Source: Flavobacteriaceae bacterium
Lineage (GTDB): Bacteria; Bacteroidota; Bacteroidia; Flavobacteriales; Flavobacteriaceae
DNA length: 64,000 bases
Direction of reading: 5' to 3'
Assembly: GCA_947373225.1 (NCBI GenBank)
Contig: CANBWX010000001.1
Location: forward strand, 1 to 64,000
Part shown: piece after piece, positions 55,950 through 64,000 of the stretch
Numbering within the stretch: position 1 is the stretch's first letter
Layout of the letters: every line of letters starts with the position of its first letter
Made by a program: the position numbers and the translations under genes
The notes under the pieces: model-generated
The model's input: the letters and a program-made list of their open reading frames with translations, nothing else
Database searches by the model: none
What the model was told of the DNA's origin: nothing

Positions 55950-57080
55950 TTAATTATTGAGAGCGTCTTGAACACTAATTTTTTCTCCGTTTTTAAATGC
56001 AATCAAATAAGCCGAAGAATAACCTTTTGACTTTGCTTCCTTCAACTGTTTTTTGGCTTCATCATAATCAGAAGTTCCTCCATAAATGTATTTATATATT
56101 TTATTATCAGACTCCATTGAAATATTTTTCAAGCCTTTAAAATTTCTAGGAGATAATTCCATCTTCTTTGGACTTGCAGATAATTGTACTTTATAAAAAA
56201 TACCTTCAGATACTTTATTTTTATCTTCTTTTTTAGATACTGAATTATCTAATATCAATTTAGGCTTTGTTTGCGAAGCTGTGTCTTTTGCTGGTATTTC
56301 ACTGATTTCTGAGTTATCACTACCAAAATATTCGGCTTTATAACTTAAAATAGCATTAGCAATTGCTCTTGCTCTTGCATTTTGTCCTTCGTCAGAATCT
56401 AAATTATTACCCTCGGTAGGATTAGAGACAAAACCGGTTTCAATTAAAACTCCAGGCATAACGGAAGCATCTAAAACCCATAGAGGCTCTTGCTTAACCC
56501 CCCTAGAATCTAACTTCTCATTTATAAAATTATCTTGAATTTTTGACGCAAAACTAATACTGTTTGCTAAATTATTTTCTTGCATTAATTTCAAACCTAT
56601 CAATGTTTCTACATTGTTGGGGTCAAATCCTTTATAAGTTTGTTTATAATTATCTTCTAAAAAGATTACTGAGTTTTCCGTTTTGGAAACTTCAAAATTC
56701 ATACCAGTTCTAGACATTCCCATTACATAAGTCTCGGTACCAGAAGCCGCAGGACTTCTATTGGCATTACAATGAATACAAACAAACAAACTGGCTTTTG
56801 CTTTATTTGCAATATTTGCTCTATCTTTTAATGTTACGAAAACATCCGTTTTTCTGGTATAAATAACCTTTATTGCAGGATTCTGTTCTAAAATTTTTCC
56901 GACTTTTAATGTTATTGCTAGTGCTATATTTTTTTCAACATGTCCATAATAATGAGCCCCAGCATCATGACCTCCATGACCAGCATCTAAAATAACCTTA
57001 AAAACATTTGACTGGCTAAAAGCAGTAAAAGATAATATTGTAAATAAAAAAGTGAACAGAACTTTATTTTTATGAAACAT
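55950..57080 (-). CDS. N-acetylmuramoyl-L-alanine amidase (AmiC type) with SPOR-like tail
   Basis: A 376-aa periplasmic zinc amidase. Signal peptide ending FTAFSQS, amidase_3 domain (about 25-250) with zinc residues in LDAGHGGHDAGAHYYG, CIHCNAN and the VLIETGFVSN motif, followed by a linker and a C-terminal SPOR-like domain (about 290-376; VQLSASPKKMELSPRNF, then SKGYSSAYLI). It cleaves the amide between MurNAc and the stem peptide at division or during turnover. It diverges from lptD and heads the long minus-strand run. Confidence 0.92.
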   Translation of the reverse strand: MFHKNKVLFTFLFTILSFTAFSQSNVFKVILDAGHGGHDAGAHYYGHVEKNIALAITLKVGKILEQNPAIKVIYTRKTDVFVTLKDRANIANKAKASLFVCIHCNANRSPAASGTETYVMGMSRTGMNFEVSKTENSVIFLEDNYKQTYKGFDPNNVETLIGLKLMQENNLANSISFASKIQDNFINEKLDSRGVKQEPLWVLDASVMPGVLIETGFVSNPTEGNNLDSDEGQNARARAIANAILSYKAEYFGSDNSEISEIPAKDTASQTKPKLILDNSVSKKEDKNKVSEGIFYKVQLSASPKKMELSPRNFKGLKNISMESDNKIYKYIYGGTSDYDEAKKQLKEAKSKGYSSAYLIAFKNGEKISVQDALNN

Positions 57081-57163
57081 GTGTATAAAACTATTTATAA
57101 TTATATTTAAAACTCTAAGGTTATAAATTTATTAATTGATTATTTTTGCCAAAAAATTATATG

Positions 57164-57171
57164 TAAGTTTG
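57164..57171 (+). promoter_or_regulatory. -7 box TAAGTTTG before lptD
   Basis: A full TAnnTTTG match 48 nt before the lptD start, with a TTG at 57146 that is slightly close (15 nt). The amidase gene diverges from it. Confidence 0.5.
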
Positions 57172-57219
57172 ACACGTCAATAAACAAGCCAAATTTTTAC
57201 AAAAATAGCATTAAAACCT

Positions 57220-59913
57220 TTGAATACAAACTTATTTAATATCGTTTTATTATCAATTTTCCTAACACTAGGATCTGCTAAACTATATTCGCAAGATATA
57301 ACGAAAAAAACAACAGTTTTACCAGCCAAAAAACAAAAAGAAACTACCGGTATTATTGCTGATCCAGTCAATAAATCGAATCCAATTGCTAAAAATGAAA
57401 CAGACACAATAAAGAAAGATACTATAAAAGTAAAAGCTTTTCTTGATGGCAAAGTAAAATATAGAGCTCAAAAATATGCCAAAATTGAGCAAAAGAAAAA
57501 ACTCATTACTTTATATGACAAAGCCGAACTTTATTATCAAGATATTGAACTAAAGTCGGGTGTTATTGTTATGGATTACGAAAAAAACGAAGTTTATGCC
57601 GGAAGAATTAAAGATTCTACAGGAGCTTATACCCAATATCCAAATTTTAAACAAGGATCAAATGTAATTCAACCTGATTCTATTCGGTTTAATTTCAAGA
57701 CAAAAAAAGCTTTAATTTGGAATTCTAGAACTGAACAAGGTGAATTTAAAGTAAAAGCTGCTATTACTAAAAAAGAAAATGATTCCGTTTATTTCTTAAA
57801 AGGCGCACGATTTACTACCTCTAAAGATGTAGATAATCCTGAATATTATTTTCAAACGAATAAAGTAAAATTCATTCCCGGCAAAAAAGTAGTTACAGGC
57901 TTGACTAATATGGTAATTGCTAACGTGCCTACTCCTATTGCATTACCTTTTGCTTTTTTTCCTATGGGGAAAGAAACCAGTATTTCGGGAGTAATATTAC
58001 CAAGCTACAATGATTCAAATACCAGAGGATTTTCACTTCAAAATGGGGGATACTATTTTGCTTTAAGTGACAATTATGATCTAACTGCTTCAGGCGATTA
58101 TTACACCAATGGAAGTTATGCAATGCGATTTCAATCTAATTATGCCGAACGATATAATTATAGAGGTAATGTTAATATACGATTCGAAAATTTGATAAAT
58201 AGCGAAAGAGGTTATCCTGATTATTCGAAGCAAAATATATACAATATACAATGGTCGCATTCGCGGGATGCAAAATCAAACCCTAATTCAAGTTTTTCTG
58301 CTTCTGTAAATCTTGGAAGTAGTAAGTACTATAAACAATCTATAAATCAATCAAATATAGGATCTAACTTAAACAACACTTTAAGTTCTTCTGTTTCCTA
58401 TAGTACAACTTTTAGTGGTATTCCACAAGCGAGATTATCTTTGACAGCCACACATTCTCAAAATACTCAGACTTCAGTAATAGATATGACTTTGCCAAAT
58501 GTGCAATTCAGCGTTGACCGAATTTATCCTTTCGTCGGGAAAGATGGTGTTAAAAAAGGCTTCTTTAAGAATATAAATTTACAATATAATTTAAGCGGAA
58601 AAAATAGTTTTACCACAACAGATTCCTTGTTTTTCAAAAAAGAAATGTTCAATAATGCCAAAGTAGGACTTCAACAAAGTATTCCGATAAGCACAAACTT
58701 TAAATTGTTCAAATATTTTAGCGCTTCAACTTCAGCAAATTATGAAGAAGTTTGGTACATAAAAACCCTAAAAAGAAGCTATGATGCTACTCAAAGCAAG
58801 GTTTTAGATCAAGTTGTAAATGGTTTTGATGCTTATAGAACGTATTCCTTTTCCTCAAGTGTAGGAACTACCATTTATGGAACATTTAATTTTGGAGATG
58901 ATAAAATTATAAAATCAATTAGACATGTAATGCGACCTTCGATTTCTTATGGTTATACACCAAGTTTTGCCAAATATTATGATACTTATGCAACGGATGC
59001 CAGCGGAACAATGACAAAACAATACACTCGTTTTGAGGGAGGAGTTTTTGGAGCTCCTGGTTTGTCAAATTCTAATACAGTTGGTTTTGATTTGAGTAAT
59101 ACTTTCGAAGCAAAAGTAGCCGATAGAGACACCACAAAAACAGAAGCTAAAAAAATCATGCTTCTTAATAATTTAAATCTTTCGACAAGTTATAATCTTG
59201 ATGCTGACGGAAAAACAACTCTAGCATGGTCACCTATCAGAGTAAGTGGTGGCACGCAACTTTTTAACAATAAGATGAATGTGAATTTTGGAGCTACTTT
59301 AGATCCTTATGCGATTGATAACTCCGGAAATCGAATTAATGTTTATAATATTGATAATGGTGGTAGTTTATTCAGGATGACAAGTGCCAATATGACTTTA
59401 AATTATTCTATTTCAAGCAAAAAAAACGATACTGGTAAGAAAGATAAAAATGATCAAGGTCAAAGAAATGGTGGTCGAGAAGATGATTTATTTGGTAAAA
59501 CTACCGATATAAATGATTTAAGCAAAAGCCAATTTAAGAAAAGTGAGGATGATGGTGTAGATAAAATTTCTGAATTTTTTAGCTCAAAATTACCTTGGGA
59601 TATGACATTTGCCTATTCGCTTACCTATGGAAATAGTAAAAGAGAAAATGCAATTGTATCTAATTCATTGATGGTTTCGGCCAATACTGATATTACTCCG
59701 AAATGGAAAGGTGGAATTTCTACCGGTTATGATTTTGTTCATAATGGAGTCACCTTTACACAACTTCGTTTTGAGAGAGATTTATTAAGTTGGCGAATGA
59801 GTTTTAACTGGACACCATTTGGAACAAATGCAAATTGGAATTTCTTTATTGGAATAAAATCAGGTGTTTTAAGCGATATAAAATGGGATAAACGAAGCAC
59901 TAGTTTAAGATAA
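57220..59913 (+). CDS. lptD: LPS-assembly protein LptD
   Basis: A roughly 897-aa outer-membrane protein that inserts lipopolysaccharide into the outer leaflet. Signal peptide (LLSIFLTLGSAKLYSQ), N-terminal LptA-like beta-jellyroll (about 75-230; QDIELKSGVIVMDYEKNEVYAG), and a large 26-strand-type barrel for the remainder, rich in aromatic Ser/Thr/Asn strands. Its start is a TTG: no ATG exists in frame between the preceding stop (57181) and 57220. The length fits Bacteroidota LptD. A partner lptE is not in the window. Confidence 0.9.
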   Translation: MNTNLFNIVLLSIFLTLGSAKLYSQDITKKTTVLPAKKQKETTGIIADPVNKSNPIAKNETDTIKKDTIKVKAFLDGKVKYRAQKYAKIEQKKKLITLYDKAELYYQDIELKSGVIVMDYEKNEVYAGRIKDSTGAYTQYPNFKQGSNVIQPDSIRFNFKTKKALIWNSRTEQGEFKVKAAITKKENDSVYFLKGARFTTSKDVDNPEYYFQTNKVKFIPGKKVVTGLTNMVIANVPTPIALPFAFFPMGKETSISGVILPSYNDSNTRGFSLQNGGYYFALSDNYDLTASGDYYTNGSYAMRFQSNYAERYNYRGNVNIRFENLINSERGYPDYSKQNIYNIQWSHSRDAKSNPNSSFSASVNLGSSKYYKQSINQSNIGSNLNNTLSSSVSYSTTFSGIPQARLSLTATHSQNTQTSVIDMTLPNVQFSVDRIYPFVGKDGVKKGFFKNINLQYNLSGKNSFTTTDSLFFKKEMFNNAKVGLQQSIPISTNFKLFKYFSASTSANYEEVWYIKTLKRSYDATQSKVLDQVVNGFDAYRTYSFSSSVGTTIYGTFNFGDDKIIKSIRHVMRPSISYGYTPSFAKYYDTYATDASGTMTKQYTRFEGGVFGAPGLSNSNTVGFDLSNTFEAKVADRDTTKTEAKKIMLLNNLNLSTSYNLDADGKTTLAWSPIRVSGGTQLFNNKMNVNFGATLDPYAIDNSGNRINVYNIDNGGSLFRMTSANMTLNYSISSKKNDTGKKDKNDQGQRNGGREDDLFGKTTDINDLSKSQFKKSEDDGVDKISEFFSSKLPWDMTFAYSLTYGNSKRENAIVSNSLMVSANTDITPKWKGGISTGYDFVHNGVTFTQLRFERDLLSWRMSFNWTPFGTNANWNFFIGIKSGVLSDIKWDKRSTSLR

Positions 59914-59938
59914 TCCTCTAACCATAATATCAAAATTT

Positions 59939-60319
59939 ATGAAAAAAATAATCTTTACCGAAAATTCTCCAGCTCCAATTGGCCCTTATAATCAAGCAAT
60001 TCTTAAAGGAAATACGCTTTATACTTCGGGGCAAATAGGAATAAATCCAGCAACGGGAGAATTAGTAAACGCAACTATAGAAGCTGAAACTGAACAAGTA
60101 ATGCAAAACATGAAAGCTGTTTTAGAAGCTGCCGGGATGACATTTGAAAACGTAGTAAAATCAACTATATATATTATGAATATGAATGATTTTGCGAAAA
60201 TAAATGACGTTTACGGTTCCTATTTTAACGAAAAAACCGCTCCAGCTCGTGAAACGGTTCAAGTGGCATGTTTGCCAAAAAACTTAAATATTGAAATTTC
60301 TATGATTGCAGTGCTATAG
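59939..60319 (+). CDS. ridA: RidA family reactive enamine/imine deaminase
   Basis: A 126-aa protein of the YjgF/YER057c/UK114 family that hydrolyses reactive enamine/imine intermediates made by PLP enzymes. It has SPAPIGPYNQAIL and the conserved arginine region TAPARETVQVACLPKN, ending EISMIAVL. The size is typical. It is 25 nt after lptD, and its last 20 nt overlap the 3' end of mgsA on the other strand. Confidence 0.95.
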   Translation: MKKIIFTENSPAPIGPYNQAILKGNTLYTSGQIGINPATGELVNATIEAETEQVMQNMKAVLEAAGMTFENVVKSTIYIMNMNDFAKINDVYGSYFNEKTAPARETVQVACLPKNLNIEISMIAVL

Positions 60320-60674
60320 CATTTAATAATAACTGAGCTGTAGCTTCGTTTGTAGCAATTGGAATATTGTGAACATCACACACACGAAGTAACATATTAA
60401 TATCGGCTTCATGGGCATGACTTGACAAAGGATCTTTAAAAAAGAAAACCATTTTAGTTTTGCCCTCGGCTACTCTACCTGCAATTTGTGCATCGCCTCC
60501 CAAAGGTCCCGAAAGCATCTTTTTTACTTTAAAACCAGCATTTTCAGCTTTGCTCCCAGTTGTTCCGGTTGAAATAAGTTTAATATTCTCCTGAAGTAAG
60601 ACAGCTGCATTTTTATTCAAAAACTGAACCATATCCACTTTCTTACCGTCGTGAGCAATAATAGCAATTTCCAT
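60300..60674 (-). CDS. mgsA: Methylglyoxal synthase
   Basis: A 124-aa enzyme that converts dihydroxyacetone phosphate into methylglyoxal, a phosphate-releasing bypass of lower glycolysis. It has the IAHDGKK start, the phosphate-binding STGTTGSKAE, the catalytic Asp in LSGPLGGDAQIAG, and the HEADINMLLRVCDVHNIPIATN motif. It is shorter than the E. coli enzyme (152 aa) but matches other short bacterial versions. Spacing to the GlcNAc kinase gene is 3 nt. The gene's 3' end overlaps ridA by 20 nt. Confidence 0.93.
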   Translation of the reverse strand: MEIAIIAHDGKKVDMVQFLNKNAAVLLQENIKLISTGTTGSKAENAGFKVKKMLSGPLGGDAQIAGRVAEGKTKMVFFFKDPLSSHAHEADINMLLRVCDVHNIPIATNEATAQLLLNAIALQS

Positions 60675-60677
60675 AAA

Positions 60678-61529
60678 TTATTTATTTATAATATGGTAAG
60701 CAATAAGTCCATCAATTGGTCTTCTTAATACATTACCTAATTGTAATTCGTATTTATCAAAGGTTATTTGTAATTCCTCTTTTAAATAAAAGGCAATTGA
60801 ACCTACGAAATGTACAGGAACTTCTTTGCAATTATCATATTGTTTAATATAATTTTTTACAAATGATTTCATTCCTTTGAAGATGATTTTTTTACAAAAT
60901 TCATGTTCTTTATTCTGAATCAAGAACTTTGCAAAAGTGGCTAAATAAGCATTAGGATTGGCTTCTTTATATAATTTACTTTTAATATAATCTGGATCTA
61001 CATTATATTCTTTTTCAAATTCAACTGCCAATTCTTGTGGCATTTTATTGAAATAATATTTTCTTATTAATTCTTTTCCAAAAACGTTTCCACTACAATC
61101 ATCCATAACAATATAGCCAAGTGATTGTACTTTTTGATGCAAATCTTTTCCATCAAAATAGCTACAGTTTGATCCAGTTCCTAGAATACTTACAATAGCT
61201 TTTTCTCCTTTTGGAGTTGTTGCATAAACGGCTGCATAAGTATCTTCTTCGACAACAACTATAGCATTTGGAAAATATTCTTGAAAAACTTGTGATAGCG
61301 TAATTTTCATTCTATCTGTTCCGCAACCTGCTCCGTAGAAAAATAAATGGGTAGCATTATTTTTATTTTGTAAAATATCAAAACGATCGTTCAAACGTTC
61401 TATAATTTCCTCTCCCTCAAGTATTTCAGGATTTAATCCTAAAGTTTGAGTAGTAAACAATACTTTTCCTTCTTCATCTATTGCAATCCAATCGGCTTTG
61501 GTAGAGCCACTATCAACTAATAATCTCAT
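60678..61529 (-). CDS. N-acetylglucosamine kinase-like ATPase (BadF/BadG family)
   Basis: A 283-aa sugar kinase of the actin-like ATPase fold. N-terminal phosphate-1 motif VDSGSTKADWIAI, connect motif GAGCGTDRM, and phosphate-2 motif GTGSNCSYFDGKDL. The family contains GlcNAc kinases and other kinases; GlcNAc is the likely substrate given the sugar-metabolism neighbours. It lies between gapA and mgsA on the minus strand. Its 5' leader is T-rich. Confidence 0.82.
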   Translation of the reverse strand: MRLLVDSGSTKADWIAIDEEGKVLFTTQTLGLNPEILEGEEIIERLNDRFDILQNKNNATHLFFYGAGCGTDRMKITLSQVFQEYFPNAIVVVEEDTYAAVYATTPKGEKAIVSILGTGSNCSYFDGKDLHQKVQSLGYIVMDDCSGNVFGKELIRKYYFNKMPQELAVEFEKEYNVDPDYIKSKLYKEANPNAYLATFAKFLIQNKEHEFCKKIIFKGMKSFVKNYIKQYDNCKEVPVHFVGSIAFYLKEELQITFDKYELQLGNVLRRPIDGLIAYHIINK

Positions 61530-61598
61530 TTCGTTTGGTTTTTTTTGGTTTTTGGTTTTTTTTATTTTTCCCCTCTTTTAAAAAAGGAAACAAAAAAC

Positions 61599-61630
61599 AA
61601 AATCCCGTTAAATAAGTTTAACGGGATTTT
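61599..61630 (-). terminator. Intrinsic terminator of gapA
   Basis: The stem AAATCCCGTTAAA/TTTAACGGGATTT is followed by a T-rich tract on the minus strand. It lies about 16 nt after the gapA stop. Confidence 0.9.
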
Positions 61631-61645
61631 ATTATATATTTATGA

Positions 61646-62662
<1,017 letters not shown>

Positions 62663-62716
62663 TTAATCGTTTATTACTATTTTAATTACTATTTCAAGGA
62701 CTAAACCTTAAATTTT

Positions 62717-63703
62717 TTATATTGACATTATATCAGAAACGCGCAATAAATCTCTGTCTATTTCTGTATGTCCTTTTATGGCTTGTTCTAATGGCGTAAG
62801 TTCAATCTTATCATTTAAAATTCCAACCATATAATTTGATTTTCCTTCTAATAAGGATTCTACAGCTCTAACACCTAATCTACTAGCAAGAACTCTATCA
62901 TAACAAGAAGGTGATCCTCCGCGTTGCATGTGTCCTAAAACCGAAACACGTACTTCGTACTCAGGTAAATTAGCTTCAACATAATCTTTTAATTCGAATA
63001 CATTTTTACCTATTTTATCTCCTTCGGCAATAACAACAATACTGGATGATTTTCCTGCTGCTTTACTTTTTCGAAGTGATTCTACTAATCTTTCCAATCC
63101 TAAGTCTTCTTCAGGAATCAAAATTTCTTCGGCACCAGCACCAATTCCGGCGTTTAATGCAATATGTCCTGCATCACGTCCCATAACTTCTACAAAAAAT
63201 AGACGATTATGTGAACTTGCAGTATCACGGATTTTATCAATACATTCTATAACTGTATTCAAAGCCGTATCATACCCTAAAGTATGACTGGTTCCAAAAA
63301 TATCGTTATCAATTGTACCAGGAATACCCATTACCGGAAAATTGTATTCATTATTAAAAATTTCAGCACCAGTAAAACTTCCATCTCCACCGATAACTAC
63401 GAAGGCATCTATTTCTGCTTTAACCAACTCTTCATGAGCTTTTTTACGACCTTCAACAGTCATAAACTCCTTAGAACGAGCAGATTTAAGTATTGTCCCT
63501 CCTTTATTAATAATATTATGTACACTTCTAGGCCCCATTTCTTTGAAATCTCCTTCGATCATTCCTTGGTATCCTCTATAAATTCCAACACATTGTATAT
63601 TGTGATAAGCACATGTACGTACTACTGATCTAATAGCTGCATTCATACCTGGTGAATCTCCACCTGAGGTTAGTACGGCAACTTTCTTAATTGTTTTTGG
63701 CAT
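62717..63703 (-). CDS. pfkA: ATP-dependent 6-phosphofructokinase
   Basis: The committing glycolysis enzyme, phosphorylating fructose 6-phosphate. 328 aa. ATP/phosphate motifs LTSGGDSPGMNAAIRSVV and VIGGDGSFTGA, the catalytic Asp in IPGTIDNDIFGTSHTLG, and the VEVMGRDAGHIALNAG motif. The GGDGS form favours ATP over pyrophosphate as donor (PPi enzymes carry Asp in place of the second Gly). It leads the gapA cluster; a weak box (AACGTTTG, minus, about 63792-63799) could be its promoter. Confidence 0.96.
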   Translation of the reverse strand: MPKTIKKVAVLTSGGDSPGMNAAIRSVVRTCAYHNIQCVGIYRGYQGMIEGDFKEMGPRSVHNIINKGGTILKSARSKEFMTVEGRKKAHEELVKAEIDAFVVIGGDGSFTGAEIFNNEYNFPVMGIPGTIDNDIFGTSHTLGYDTALNTVIECIDKIRDTASSHNRLFFVEVMGRDAGHIALNAGIGAGAEEILIPEEDLGLERLVESLRKSKAAGKSSSIVVIAEGDKIGKNVFELKDYVEANLPEYEVRVSVLGHMQRGGSPSCYDRVLASRLGVRAVESLLEGKSNYMVGILNDKIELTPLEQAIKGHTEIDRDLLRVSDIMSI

Positions 63704-63923
63704 TATTTAAGTATTAAAGTGTAAAATTAATAAACATTCAGCACTATTGAAGCTATGTTTTTAATAAATTAGTAATTGAGGGCTAAATTCAAACGTTTTA
63801 GTTAATAAGTTTATTTTTTACAAATAGGAATGTTACTAAGTAATATATATAAAAGTCAAATATTTTGATATAATATTCAAAATACTATATTATAGTCAAC
63901 AAATTGATGCTTTTTCTACTTAA
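63704..63923. other. AT-rich intergenic region upstream of pfkA
   Basis: This 220-nt gap between pfkA and the partial gene at the window edge contains an imperfect inverted repeat (ATTTTGA/TCAAAAT, about 63863-63890) and one near-consensus -7 box on the minus strand. I see no ORF, RNA gene or known element. Confidence 0.5.
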
Positions 63924-64000
63924 TTAATCTTCTTCTGGTATAACTCCTTCTTGGTTTTGTTTCTGAATTTTAGTATTTGGCGTCTTAGATTTAGAAGAAT
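63924..64000 (-). CDS. 3' end of a gene running off the window (possibly TamB-like)
   Basis: Only the last 25 codons are present: reading from the window edge, SSKSKTPNTKIQKQNQEGV and then IPEED with a TAA at 63924-63926. The tail is polar and charged, and so uninformative. In several Flavobacteriaceae, pfkA and gapA lie beside tamB (translocation/assembly module protein), and that recollection is the only reason for the name. The gene is partial at the 3' end within this window. Confidence 0.35.
   Translation of the reverse strand, partial: SSKSKTPNTKIQKQNQEGVIPEED

Overview
The window comes from a Bacteroidota genome, most likely a Flavobacterium or close relative. The evidence is: strongly AT-rich DNA; promoters of the Bacteroidota type (TTG, about 18-21 nt, TAnnTTTG) in front of many genes; few Shine-Dalgarno-like sites; very short leaders; lineage-typical proteins (Bacteroidota-type LptD, BshA of bacillithiol synthesis, FucP-type sugar carrier, TPR hybrid histidine kinase, NagZ/serine-hydrolase fusion lipoprotein, 1,031-aa RND pump); and short dispersed intergenic repeats of the kind common in Flavobacterium. 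I see no rRNA, tRNA, CRISPR array, prophage, insertion sequence or secretion locus. It reads as core chromosome with a few accessory pieces.

Layout. 0.1-7.2 kb: TauE/SafE permease, small membrane protein, patatin lipase, M1 peptidase and DUF1697 (a minus-strand run), then recG. 7.4-13 kb: complete tripartite RND efflux operon. 13-16 kb: AraC regulator facing a DUF779 gene and an aldehyde dehydrogenase. 16.2-20.8 kb: pheT, and rpsA with a structured leader. 21.1-21.9 kb: a zeta/COG4185-like kinase preceded by an overlapping 54-aa ORF with its own promoter. 22.2-24.6 kb: nucleoside permease and pdxH, separated by about 500 nt that hold a candidate structured RNA. 24.7-30 kb: rnz, STAS-like protein, NAD-binding protein, pyrB, pyrR and an ABC-F ATPase. 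30.3-33.5 kb: FucP-type transporter, fructose-6-phosphate aldolase and an SDR. 33.6 kb: small SRP RNA. 33.7-38.2 kb: glutaminyl cyclase, hutI, an anchored coiled-coil protein and hutG. 38.3-44.5 kb: DEAD-box helicase, hybrid histidine kinase, dicarboxylate symporter and aroC. 44.6-57.1 kb: outer-membrane barrel, then a long minus-strand run (amidase, MCE protein, two Fe-S proteins, conserved 160-aa protein, NagZ-type fusion, mgtE, CDF exporter, bshA, PrcB-like lipoprotein). 57.2-64 kb: lptD, ridA, mgsA, GlcNAc-kinase-like gene, gapA, pfkA and the 3' end of one more gene.

The genes group into envelope building and peptidoglycan turnover (amidase, MCE, NagZ fusion, LptD), central sugar metabolism (pfkA, gapA, mgsA, GlcNAc kinase, fsa, fucP), pyrimidine synthesis (pyrB, pyrR), histidine catabolism (hutI, hutG; hutH and hutU are not in the window), and translation (pheT, rpsA, ABC-F, SRP RNA).

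The least ordinary items are: (1) three related hairpin modules between tandem TAnnTTTG boxes and an intrinsic terminator upstream of the nucleoside permease, either a new small RNA or a transcription-attenuation leader; (2) the kinase/54-aa ORF pair, a candidate toxin-antitoxin-like unit; (3) a modular dispersed repeat family with four members here; (4) a perfect 48-nt palindrome just before the start codon of an Fe-S gene; (5) an ABC-F protein with one apparently intact and one degenerate composite ATP site. All functional statements are from sequence reading only; no database search was run.
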